Source: Lutispora sp003527145
Lineage (GTDB): Bacteria > Bacillota > Clostridia > Lutisporales > Lutisporaceae
Direction of reading: 5' to 3'
NCBI GenBank assembly: GCA_029983695.1
Contig: JASBZB010000014.1
Span: 35,839 to 99,838, forward strand
Length of the DNA: 64,000 bases
Shown piece by piece: positions 1 through 8,051 of the stretch. The notes under the pieces are model-generated. The model was given only the letters and a program-made list of their open reading frames with translations, ran no database searches and was not told where the DNA came from. Positions within the stretch are counted from its first letter, which is position 1. The number at the start of each line of letters is the position of its first letter. Position numbers and translations under genes: made by a program.

Positions 1-1461
1 GAGTTTGAAACTAAGAGCATAGATAAGGAAGAGATCATCCGGGTAAGAATAGGACAGTTCAGCTCCAACCCATACATAACCAGAATAGTTGTAGATCTGA
101 AGGATCAAAAGAAAGCCAAGATAGTGCAGACCTCTGACAAGAAAAGCGTATCCCTTGTGTATGCAAATATCATTCAGCCTGTAACAATAGCCAAAGAGGG
201 ATTCAGCGATGTAGTAACTATAAAAGGAAGCAAGGCCATAGACAGCCTTATAACAAAGCTGGAAGACCCGGAGAGAATCGTAATAGATGTTCAAGGAGCT
301 GTATTGGAAGGAACAGAACAAAATCTTGAAGCCGGATCTTCCGTGGTTAAGACTGTCCGAACCGGCCAGTATGAGGTTGGTACGGCAAGGATTGTGGTGG
401 ATGTAAACAAGAGCGCATTTTATGATGTAAAAAGCGAAGATAATGTAACAAAGATTTATATCTCTGATATGCCCTATTCCTTTATGGGGTATGATAAATA
501 TTACAATTCCTCTTTCGTATATCTGAACCCGGGAGAAGAGTCCCAATATAATGCCAGCTTTGATGAAGAAAGCAGAATACTTAAGGTAGAGATAAAGAAG
601 GATATAGAATTTGATAAGGATGCATTTGAAATAAATGACAATCTTTTGGAATATATCAAGCTGAGCAAGGAAACTCGAGGAGGAAACATCTTTACTCAAG
701 CCGAATTCAGGTTGAAGGATAAAGTAGAATACGAACTCATATCTCCGGAAACTACCAAACTGGTCAAGTTTAAGCTCAAATATGTGCCTAAAACAGCTCA
801 GGATATATTGGTAGTCATCGATCCGGGCCATGGCGGAAAGGATCCGGGAGCTAAAGGCATAGATGGCGTTACCTATGAAAAGAATCTTAATTTGGAAGTA
901 GCAAAGAGATTGGAAAAGAAGCTTAATGACCTGGGATTTAAAACTGTTATGACGAGAGTGGACGATACCTATACCACGCTGCAGCAAAGGACAGACCTGG
1001 CAAACCAGAGCTATGGGGATTTCTTCATGAGCATACATTTCAATGCTTTTGTCAGCAAGACACAAGGTATAGAAACATTGTACTATCCTAACTCAACTAA
1101 CGAGGGATATGCAATAAACAATAAGGATATGGCAGGGATATTCCAGCAGGAATTGATCAAAACCTTAGGAAGGCCGTCCAGAGGAACTGTGCCAAGGCCC
1201 AATTTGTTTGTATTGAATAAGACTAAAATGCCTGCCATACTTGCAGAGCTTGGGTTTATAACAAATAAGGAAGAGCTTGCACAAATAAAGAAGGATGAGT
1301 ATAAGGACAAGGCGGCAAATGCTCTTGCGGCTTCCATCGTGAGATATTATAAAGAAATTCAGGAGATAGATTTGGAGCTGGATATAGCTTCAATATATTC
1401 AGGAAATATTACAGCCCCCCAAAGTGCTGAGAGCAGCGAACAAAATACGGCGAAGAATTAA
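1..1461 (+). CDS. N-acetylmuramoyl-L-alanine amidase with AMIN domains (5' end outside window)
   Basis: The reading frame is open from base 1, so the gene starts upstream; an apparent start at 124 is internal. The first 265 or so visible residues are beta-rich and look like AMIN repeats, which bind cell-wall polymers. An Amidase_3 catalytic domain follows. Its zinc ligands are recognisable: His in DPGHGGKDPG, Glu in YEKNLNLEVA, His in SIHFNAF, and the catalytic Glu in AELGFITN. The enzyme cleaves the amide bond between N-acetylmuramic acid and L-alanine outside the membrane. A strong terminator begins at its stop codon. The family is clear; the exact role (cell separation, germination or autolysis) cannot be told. 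Confidence 0.93.
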   Translation, partial: EFETKSIDKEEIIRVRIGQFSSNPYITRIVVDLKDQKKAKIVQTSDKKSVSLVYANIIQPVTIAKEGFSDVVTIKGSKAIDSLITKLEDPERIVIDVQGAVLEGTEQNLEAGSSVVKTVRTGQYEVGTARIVVDVNKSAFYDVKSEDNVTKIYISDMPYSFMGYDKYYNSSFVYLNPGEESQYNASFDEESRILKVEIKKDIEFDKDAFEINDNLLEYIKLSKETRGGNIFTQAEFRLKDKVEYELISPETTKLVKFKLKYVPKTAQDILVVIDPGHGGKDPGAKGIDGVTYEKNLNLEVAKRLEKKLNDLGFKTVMTRVDDTYTTLQQRTDLANQSYGDFFMSIHFNAFVSKTQGIETLYYPNSTNEGYAINNKDMAGIFQQELIKTLGRPSRGTVPRPNLFVLNKTKMPAILAELGFITNKEELAQIKKDEYKDKAANALAASIVRYYKEIQEIDLELDIASIYSGNITAPQSAESSEQNTAKN

Positions 1462-1492
1462 AGCTCCGGGCATGAGCCCGGAGCTTTTGTTT
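1461..1492 (+). terminator. Rho-independent terminator after the amidase
   Basis: AAGCTCCGGGC (1461-1471), loop ATGA, GCCCGGAGCTT (1476-1486), then TTGTTTT. The perfect 11-bp GC-rich stem starts on the last base of the stop codon. Confidence 0.9.
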
Positions 1493-1500
1493 TATATGAT

Positions 1501-1575
1501 TCATTCATATAAAACAGGCGATAAACAGAGCAGCACTTGCTTCTATAAGCAAGTGCTGCAAAATTTATGAATGAG
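1501..1575. repeat. Nested inverted repeat (cruciform-like)
   Basis: A perfect 13-bp inner hairpin (GCAGCACTTGCTT at 1530-1542, loop CTAT, complement at 1547-1559) sits inside outer 9-bp arms TCATTCATA (1501-1509) and TATGAATGA (about 1567-1575). No T tract follows on the plus strand. It lies between convergent genes and may terminate the minus-strand gene or be a small palindromic element. Confidence 0.5.
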
Positions 1576-1684
1576 GGGGAGGAATAAAGAGTATTAGCAC
1601 TAATTTACCAATAATCCTTGTAATGTAATTATATACAATGTTCATGTATATTGGTATAGCATAACAGCATTTGTTACAACAAAT

Positions 1685-2146
1685 TTACAACTTACATGGT
1701 TTTTCAACATCCGCCCCTTGAATTTGATCTAGCAGCATACGAAACAGCCTATACATATATTTTTGCTCATGAATTATATGCTCTACAAGGGTTTGCCATA
1801 CTTTATCCTCCAAGCCTTCATTTTTTAACTCATCGTACAGCCTTAGCGCTTCCCTGTCAAGCCTCAAAAACTGCCAGCACAGTTCGATGGCTTTTCTTCT
1901 CGCGCCGGGGAATATATATTGTGCTGTGTTATAATTGGGCCTATAAAAATTCTTCACCCTTTTGTTCAGCTCTGCAAACTCATTATGAATATCATCTAGT
2001 CTTGATACCGTTTCCTCCATGAGATTCTTATTCGTAAGCTCTGCCACGGTCTTTAAAAATATGGGATGCTCACTTGATATTTCCGTCCACATATTCAGCT
2101 CATTGACCACACATCTTATGCCTGTGACCACTGCCAGACAATACAT
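1685..2146 (-). CDS. DUF2935-like helical protein
   Basis: A protein of 153 residues, predicted to be alpha-helical. Glu-His pairs (EHPIFLKTVAEL near residue 25, and EHIIHEQKYMYRLF near the C-terminus) resemble the conserved metal-ligand-like motifs of DUF2935, a Firmicutes family of unknown function. Many DUF2935 proteins carry two such units, whereas this one has one. The ATG at 2144-2146 is preceded by GGAGGG at normal spacing, which fixes the start. It stands alone, facing the amidase. The family call is from memory of the motif pattern and is moderately sure. Confidence 0.6.
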   Translation of the reverse strand: MYCLAVVTGIRCVVNELNMWTEISSEHPIFLKTVAELTNKNLMEETVSRLDDIHNEFAELNKRVKNFYRPNYNTAQYIFPGARRKAIELCWQFLRLDREALRLYDELKNEGLEDKVWQTLVEHIIHEQKYMYRLFRMLLDQIQGADVEKPCKL

Positions 2147-2363
2147 AATTTACCCTCCTTTAGAATATGGATTTCAATTGATGCTAATAATAAATATATG
2201 TGAGTGAAATCAACAGTATTCTTAGTCCCAATAGAGTATCAGCGGTGGTCAGACATGAGATAAAAATATTTCATAGGATGCATATAGAAATAAATAATCT
2301 GAAAATTATATATATATATGGTAGAATGATATATAGCAAAATATTTAAAAGGGGCTGAAGAAT

Positions 2364-4025
2364 ATGGGAGAAATGATTAAGGTCACATTGAATGGCCATC
2401 AAACCCGTCAATATCCCAAATCCATAAAATTATTGGAAATTGCAAAGGAAATCCAGCATAAGCTTGAATATAAGATTGTAGGGGCGATTGTTGACAATAA
2501 CCTGAGAGAATTGGAATATACTCTGGAGGAAGACGCAAGTGTAGAGTTTGTGGACCTTGCTTCTTCTTATGGGAATAGATTTTATACCAGAAGCCTGGCT
2601 TTTTTGTTCATAATTGCTGCCAAAGAAGTTTTAAAGGGCTGCAAGGTTACCGTAGAGCACTCCCTCAGCAAGGGCTTATATTGTGAAATACATAATGCAG
2701 GCTCTTTAAACGGGAGCCTGGTTAAGAAAATAGAAGAAAAAATGAGAGAGATTGCACATAGGGATATACCTTTTATAAAGAAAAAGTATTCCAAAAAAGA
2801 TGCAGAAAAGCTTTTTATGGAAAGAGAGCAATATGATAAATTGGAGCTTTTAGCGCACAGGAACAAAGATTCGATAAATATATACAGCTGCATGGGATAT
2901 TATGATTATTTTTATGGCTATCTGGTGCCTTCTACAGGCTATCTGGACAAATTTGAGCTTTTATGCTATCCGCCGGGGATCGTGCTGCGCTTTCCCACCA
3001 GGGAGAACCCCAATGAAATACCTGAGTTTTTTGACCAGCCAAAGCTCTTCAATATTTACCGGGAATTTGAAGAGTGGGGAAAGATAATGGGAATAGGCAA
3101 TATAAGCCAGCTTAATGATTATATCTTAAGAGGTGATATAAGAGAGCTTATTTGGATAGCAGAGGCTTTTCATGAAAAGAAACTGGCGGAGATTGCGGAC
3201 AAAATATGCTCTTCCAAAGAAAAGAAAAAGCTGGTGCTCATATCGGGACCGTCCTCCTCAGGCAAGACCACCTTTACTCAGAGGCTGTCCATACAGCTCA
3301 GGGTAAATGGCCTCAAAACAGTAGCCATATCCATAGACGACTTTTTCAAGAACAGGGAGGATACTCCTAAGACTCCTGAAGGGGAATATGATTTTGAGAC
3401 CATTGATGCCATAGATATCGACTTGTTCAATGAGCTGATCAACAGGCTTATAGCAGGTGAGGAGATTGAACTGCCTTATTTTAACTTCCATACGGGAAAC
3501 AGGGAATGGAGAGGCAGGCGGCTTAAAATATCGGAAGAGCATATAATACTTGTGGAAGGCATACACGGCCTGAATCAAAAGCTTACCCGGGGTATTGATG
3601 CAAGCAAGAAGTATAAAATATATATCAGTCCTCTTACACATCTCAATGTGGATAATCACAACAGAGTGCCTACTTCCGACTTAAGGCTGATCCGAAGAAT
3701 GGTGAGAGATTATCAATTCCGTTCAACAGATGCACTCACAACCATAAAAAGATGGGACTCTGTAAGAAACGGAGAGGATAAATACATTTACCCATACCAG
3801 GAGGCAGCCGATATAATGTTCAATTCATCTCTGGTGTACGAGCTCAGCGTATTAAAGAACATCGCAATGCCGCTTCTGGAGAGAATAGATAAGTCAATGG
3901 TAGAATATGTAGAAGCAAAGCGGCTGATGAAGTTTTTAGACTACTTGCTGCCTTCGGATTCCAAATGCATACCGAATAATTCCATACTTAGGGAATTTAT
4001 AGGCAACAGCTGCTTTACAGTTTGA
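2364..4025 (+). CDS. TGS-domain nucleoside kinase (uridine kinase-like)
   Basis: 553 residues in three parts. An N-terminal TGS-like domain covers about residues 1-65. A middle region resembles the second additional domain of threonyl-tRNA synthetase. The C-terminal P-loop kinase of the phosphoribulokinase/uridine kinase family has Walker A GPSSSGKT at about 295-302 and the DDFFKNR motif after it. This architecture is typical of clostridial nucleoside kinases that phosphorylate uridine or cytidine in salvage. RBS AAGGGG precedes the ATG at 2364; a second ATG three codons later has no spaced RBS. The substrate is inferred from the family. Confidence 0.85.
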   Translation: MGEMIKVTLNGHQTRQYPKSIKLLEIAKEIQHKLEYKIVGAIVDNNLRELEYTLEEDASVEFVDLASSYGNRFYTRSLAFLFIIAAKEVLKGCKVTVEHSLSKGLYCEIHNAGSLNGSLVKKIEEKMREIAHRDIPFIKKKYSKKDAEKLFMEREQYDKLELLAHRNKDSINIYSCMGYYDYFYGYLVPSTGYLDKFELLCYPPGIVLRFPTRENPNEIPEFFDQPKLFNIYREFEEWGKIMGIGNISQLNDYILRGDIRELIWIAEAFHEKKLAEIADKICSSKEKKKLVLISGPSSSGKTTFTQRLSIQLRVNGLKTVAISIDDFFKNREDTPKTPEGEYDFETIDAIDIDLFNELINRLIAGEEIELPYFNFHTGNREWRGRRLKISEEHIILVEGIHGLNQKLTRGIDASKKYKIYISPLTHLNVDNHNRVPTSDLRLIRRMVRDYQFRSTDALTTIKRWDSVRNGEDKYIYPYQEAADIMFNSSLVYELSVLKNIAMPLLERIDKSMVEYVEAKRLMKFLDYLLPSDSKCIPNNSILREFIGNSCFTV

Positions 4026-4055
4026 ACGGAACTTAATTAAATGATATAGTTTAGC

Positions 4056-4106
4056 TTGCTGTACTGACTGATATAAGAGTGCAATCGTTATCAGTCAGCA
4101 CAACAA
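4056..4106. repeat. Palindromic hairpin element, copy A
   Basis: Inverted repeat of about 18 bp per arm (CTGACTGATA in one arm, TATCAGTCAG in the other) with loop sequence GAGTGCAATC at 4077-4086. About 46 of 50 bases match the reverse complement of the element at 42804-42853. It lies in the leader of the DUF2007 gene. Confidence 0.75.
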
Positions 4107-4138
4107 ATGAATCAAAAGTTAGCTTTGGAGGAGATTTT

Positions 4139-4393
4139 ATGGATTTGGTTCATCTTGTACAGGTATATAATGACATAGAAGCGGACATAGTGGAGGGGCT
4201 TTTGAAGGACTACGGCATAGTATCAATAAAAAGGTATAAGGGCACTAAAGGATATATGAAGGTGATAATGGGCACGGCTTTGGGGGTGGATATATTTGTA
4301 AAGCCCGAAGACTACAAACAGGCTAAAGAAATATTAGAGAACATCGATATAAATGATGATGATTTAGATTATCCCGGCAATGAAGAAGAGTAA
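4139..4393 (+). CDS. DUF2007-like small protein
   Basis: 84 residues. The pattern VHLVQVYNDIEADIVEGLLKD, then a loop and FVKPEDYKQAKEIL, is that of DUF2007 (a small ferredoxin-like fold; putative signal-transducing protein, role unknown). The ATG at 4139 has GGAGGA seven bases upstream; an in-frame ATG-like start 20 codons earlier would read through the hairpin element and is rejected. The C-terminus is very acidic. It lies between the nucleoside kinase and the TyrRS paralogue, on the same strand. Confidence 0.75.
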   Translation: MDLVHLVQVYNDIEADIVEGLLKDYGIVSIKRYKGTKGYMKVIMGTALGVDIFVKPEDYKQAKEILENIDINDDDLDYPGNEEE

Positions 4394-4437
4394 GGATGAT
4401 GAGCTGATAGAATCCAGATTAAAACGGGGGGTAGAAA

Positions 4438-5694
4438 ATGTTTGATGTGATGAGCTTTATTGCAGAGCTGGAAAAAGAATGTTCAGACTTTAAAAGAAAT
4501 TTAAGCCAACTTGAAGCTGAAGAGCAAATGGAGATAATAAAATTGGCTTGCTCTCATGTATATCCTGAGGGAAGCATAGTTGAAAGATTGCCCCAACCAA
4601 AGCAAAACAAAAAGCCCTTGACCGTAAAATTCGGAATAGACCCTATGAATACCAATGTTATGATGGATCGTATGCCTCCTATTGTTCTTTTGAGCAAGCT
4701 TCAGAGGATGGGCTATAAAGTGATATTTTTAATAGGAGATTTTACAGCATTGATCGGAGATCCGTCAGACATAACAATCAATCAAAAGAAACCGAATCGA
4801 AAGAAGATCGAGGCAAATGTCAAGATGCTGAAAAAAGAACTGTCCCAATTTATTGAGCTTGGGAAAACAGATACCCTATTTAACAGTGCATGGCTTAATG
4901 AATTGAAGCTTCCGGAACTTGTGGAAATAGCAAAAGAAATAGATATAGCGCATACTTTGGATCGTGAAGACTTTAAAAATAAGCTGGATAAAAAGGAAAA
5001 CATATCCTATGCTGAGATGATGTACCCTCTTATAATGGGTATAGACTCTTTGCAGGTGTCTCCCGATATGGAATTGGGAAGAGAGGACCAACTGGATAAT
5101 TTGCATATGTGCAGGCGTATGATGGAAGCTAAAGGCATGGAGCCTGAAGCATTTATGACTACCTATGCCCTTCCTCAGGGTGATATCTTCTCTATAAACG
5201 AAGACCCTCTGATCATATATGAAAAGATTGCAAGGCTCGAAGAGCAGCATGTTCTCATGTGGTATAAATTATTGACGGAAATAACGCCGTCTGCTGCATC
5301 AACGCTGGAAAAAGGAATAAAGGATGGCCGGATAAATATTCAGACTGCAAAGGAGATCCTGGCAAAGATAATAGTGAACAAGCTTCATGGCAAAGAGAAA
5401 AGTGAGCTCGCTTATATAGAATATATCAAGAATTTTGTCAAAACTGCACCTACTAAAGAAATAAGGATGATATCGGGCAGTATCATGAGCATAGGGGAGT
5501 TCATAGCTGCATCGACAGAATTTACGCTTACAGAAGCCGAAAGCATAATAATGTCCGGCGGTGCAAGGGCTTTAAGCTGTGATGGCGGCTGTCTTACATA
5601 TATTTTAGACAGCAATGCGGATATAAGCACCATATATTTTGATAAATTCTACATAATCATGGGGGACAAGCTTGTTCTGAGAATCAAAAAATAG
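4438..5694 (+). CDS. Tyrosyl-tRNA synthetase paralogue lacking both catalytic motifs
   Basis: 418 residues that align along their whole length with the TyrZ type of tyrosyl-tRNA synthetase. The fold-specific segment FLIGDFTALIGDPS is intact (near residue 100), and a C-terminal S4-like segment (TEAESIIMSGGA... ending GDKLVLRIKK) remains. The class I HIGH motif, normally after GxDPTAPD, reads NTNVMMDRM, and the KMSKS loop is absent: PQGDIFSINEDPLIIYEKI stands there. The tyrosine-binding YPLLQGYD segment reads YPLIMGIDS. The protein therefore very likely does not charge tRNA. RBS GGGGGG precedes the ATG. Its role is unknown; RNA binding or a repurposed adenylate pocket are possibilities only. 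Confidence 0.85.
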   Translation: MFDVMSFIAELEKECSDFKRNLSQLEAEEQMEIIKLACSHVYPEGSIVERLPQPKQNKKPLTVKFGIDPMNTNVMMDRMPPIVLLSKLQRMGYKVIFLIGDFTALIGDPSDITINQKKPNRKKIEANVKMLKKELSQFIELGKTDTLFNSAWLNELKLPELVEIAKEIDIAHTLDREDFKNKLDKKENISYAEMMYPLIMGIDSLQVSPDMELGREDQLDNLHMCRRMMEAKGMEPEAFMTTYALPQGDIFSINEDPLIIYEKIARLEEQHVLMWYKLLTEITPSAASTLEKGIKDGRINIQTAKEILAKIIVNKLHGKEKSELAYIEYIKNFVKTAPTKEIRMISGSIMSIGEFIAASTEFTLTEAESIIMSGGARALSCDGGCLTYILDSNADISTIYFDKFYIIMGDKLVLRIKK

Positions 5695-5794
5695 ATATAT
5701 TAACATTTTATCAATATATTGCATTCATATATTTTACTCCCAAGCAAAAAATAAAGCTGAACAAAGCAGCTTGAAAATTTAAGGGGTGGAATAT

Positions 5795-6286
5795 ATGAAG
5801 ACTTTTAAAGCCCAAGCTTTAACTGTATTTTTGATACTTTGCATTGCTGCAGCTTTCTCAGGATGTGCCATACGGAGGGTTCCGAATCCTGTCCCAGGCA
5901 ATGATATCAGTCCCGGAAAAAGCTATAGCCCCGAATTAGGGACTCCGGCGACAGACGCAGACAATCTGGCAAAAGCAGTGCAAAGGATACCGGGAATAAG
6001 GAGTGCTGCTGCGGTTATCAGCGGAGATGCAGCTTATATAGGAATTAATATTGATATAAATAGCAGTATAGATAATACTTCCAAAATACAAAACATCAAA
6101 AAACAAGCAGCAGACACGGTAAGAAATACAGACCGGAACATAAAGACGGTTTATGTCAGTGCAGATGCTGATTTTATTCAAAGGGTCGGCAAAATATCCA
6201 ATGACGTAAGGAATGGAAAACCAGTTGAAGGCTTTGAAGATGAGCTTAACGAAATTGTTAAAAGGATAACACCGGAAAAGCAGTAG
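5795..6286 (+). CDS. YhcN/YlaJ-family spore lipoprotein
   Basis: 163 residues. A lipoprotein signal peptide ends in a lipobox FSGC (Cys about residue 24). A domain like the YhcN/YlaJ sporulation lipoproteins follows, with the AVQRIPGIRSAAAVISGDAAYIGI type of opening. These are lipid-anchored proteins of the forespore or spore membrane. A GTG three codons upstream (5786) lies inside the RBS AAGGGGTGG, so the ATG at 5795 is preferred. It supports a spore-forming host. The family is sure; the exact spore role is not. Confidence 0.85.
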   Translation: MKTFKAQALTVFLILCIAAAFSGCAIRRVPNPVPGNDISPGKSYSPELGTPATDADNLAKAVQRIPGIRSAAAVISGDAAYIGINIDINSSIDNTSKIQNIKKQAADTVRNTDRNIKTVYVSADADFIQRVGKISNDVRNGKPVEGFEDELNEIVKRITPEKQ

Positions 6287-6320
6287 CCTAAAAATGTAAA
6301 ATTTGGGCTAAAAACGTATA

Positions 6321-6366
6321 CAGCTAAGGTATAACAAGATGTGAAACCCTTGTTATACCTTAGCTG
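6321..6366 (+). terminator. Perfect 18-bp inverted repeat, probable terminator
   Basis: CAGCTAAGGTATAACAAG (6321-6338), loop ATGTGAAACC, complement at 6349-6366, followed by a weak T-rich run. It is long for a terminator, and its loop resembles those of the hairpin family at 4056 and 42804. Confidence 0.6.
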
Positions 6367-6490
6367 ATCTTATACTTTTAACACCAAGAATATGCAGAGT
6401 TTTTTAATTATATTGGGAAATTGCTTGATAAATAACAAACTAATGATGTATTATATAAGTGTACAAAATAATTATTAGGGGGGTGGGAGG

Positions 6491-7033
6491 ATGAATAAAG
6501 AGGACGCTTTGATCAGCTTGCATAAGCTGAACTATGTTTATCTTGCTACGAATAAATGCGTCATAGATGATTGGGAAAAAATAGTCCAATTGGGGGGATT
6601 GACTTACCCTCAGACAAAGCTTCTCATTATTTTGAAAGAAGGCGGTCAGGCTACAATGTCTCAGATTGCCGAGAGGGGTCTATGGCATATGTCAACAGTC
6701 ACCGAATTGGTCAACAGGATGGATAAGGAAGATTTGTTAAGAAAGCAGATCGACCAGATAGACAAGAGGGTGGTGAAGGTTGATATAACGGAAAAAGGTG
6801 TTGAAGTGCTGAATCATACAAAAAGGCTTTACTTCAAGAATTCTGATATATTTAAAGGATTATTGTCCATGGATAAAAAGGATTTGGATGCAGCCTTTGA
6901 TGTTTTTGCAAGTATATGCAGGAACACAAAAGGAGTAGTAGGACCTTGCGGCCTTACAACTGCACTGGAGACGGCCGAGAATCCTAAATGCAACTGTCTT
7001 GAAATACTGAACAGCCTGGACTGGAGTGAATAA
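6491..7033 (+). CDS. MarR-family regulator with cysteine-rich tail
   Basis: 180 residues with a winged helix-turn-helix of MarR type (about residues 30-115; ATMSQIAERGLWHMSTVTELVNRMDKEDLL and the wing RVVKVDITEKG). The last 45 residues add cysteines in the order C...C...CNC (ICRNTKG, GPCGL, PKCNCLEI), which is not usual for MarR and could bind a metal or sense redox state. A very strong RBS (GGGGGGTGGGAGG) abuts the ATG. The stop is two bases before the LD-carboxypeptidase start, so the two are an operon. The ligand and targets are unknown. Confidence 0.85.
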   Translation: MNKEDALISLHKLNYVYLATNKCVIDDWEKIVQLGGLTYPQTKLLIILKEGGQATMSQIAERGLWHMSTVTELVNRMDKEDLLRKQIDQIDKRVVKVDITEKGVEVLNHTKRLYFKNSDIFKGLLSMDKKDLDAAFDVFASICRNTKGVVGPCGLTTALETAENPKCNCLEILNSLDWSE

Positions 7034-7035
7034 TA

Positions 7036-7962
7036 ATGAAGGCGAAGTCGTTAAAAAAGGGAGACACCATAGGCTTAATCGCCCCATCCAGTCCTGTCGG
7101 ACGCAATAAGGCCCAAGCCTGCATAGATTGGGTCATAGCTATGGGATATAGGGTAAAATGGGGAGAATCCATATTCGGCGAAAGAGGATACCTTTCAGGC
7201 AGCGATGAGTTGAGAGCCTACGATATAAATTCTATGTTCGGCGATGAAGAAGTGAACGCTGTTTTTTGTATCAGGGGCGGTTACGGCTCCATGAGGCTTT
7301 TGGATAAGCTGGACTACGAATTGATAAGGAATAACCCTAAAATATTTATCGGCTTCAGCGACATAACTGCGCTGCATACCGCTTTTTATCAAAAAACAGA
7401 TCTTATAACCTTTCACGGCCCCATGGCAGCCGGATATGCTAAAAAAAGCTTGGACAGCTTAAGCCGTGACTATATGGATAGAGCTCTGATGAAATCGGAA
7501 CCATTGGGAGAGATAATAAATCCTCCGGATATCTCCATAAAAGCGTATAATGGAGGATGTGCTTCAGGTAAGTTGGTGGGAGGAAATCTATCCCTTCTTG
7601 CCGATACAATGGGTACTCCTTATGAGATAGATACAAAGGGCAAAATTCTTCTCATTGAAGAAGTGGAGGAAAGGCCCTATAAAATTGACAGAATGCTGCT
7701 GCAGCTTAAGCTGGGAGGAAAATTCAAGGATGCTGCAGGAATTGTAATCGGCGATTGGGCGGATTGCGTTCCTGAGGAGGGCAAGGAAAGCCTTGCTATA
7801 GATGAAATCATAGAAGATATCGTCGTGCCTTGCGGAAAGCCTATACTATCGGGTTACAAGATCGGTCACTGCACACCCAATATAACAGTACCTATAGGCG
7901 CCGAAGCCTGTATGGACTGCAGCGATATCTGCTTTGCCATAACCGAAGCCGCAGTATATTAA
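7036..7962 (+). CDS. ldcA: LD-carboxypeptidase (peptidase family S66)
   Basis: 308 residues, the usual size for muramoyltetrapeptide carboxypeptidases. The protein begins SLKKGDTIGLIAPSSPVG, typical of the family. The nucleophile Ser lies in RGGYGSMRLL (about residue 80-90). The catalytic Glu lies in LLIEEVEERPYKIDRML, and the catalytic His in SGYKIGHCTPNITVPIG. It removes the terminal D-alanine from peptidoglycan tetrapeptides, usually in the cytoplasm during wall recycling. It is co-transcribed with the MarR regulator two bases upstream. Some S66 members act on microcin-like compounds instead (MccF). Confidence 0.9.
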   Translation: MKAKSLKKGDTIGLIAPSSPVGRNKAQACIDWVIAMGYRVKWGESIFGERGYLSGSDELRAYDINSMFGDEEVNAVFCIRGGYGSMRLLDKLDYELIRNNPKIFIGFSDITALHTAFYQKTDLITFHGPMAAGYAKKSLDSLSRDYMDRALMKSEPLGEIINPPDISIKAYNGGCASGKLVGGNLSLLADTMGTPYEIDTKGKILLIEEVEERPYKIDRMLLQLKLGGKFKDAAGIVIGDWADCVPEEGKESLAIDEIIEDIVVPCGKPILSGYKIGHCTPNITVPIGAEACMDCSDICFAITEAAVY

Positions 7963-8051
7963 AAAATAGGACTATATACCTATATGAGTGGTAATTATTG
8001 CTCATTGATGCTATAATATATTTAAAGGCTTTTAGGTTGTAGAGGTGTTCC

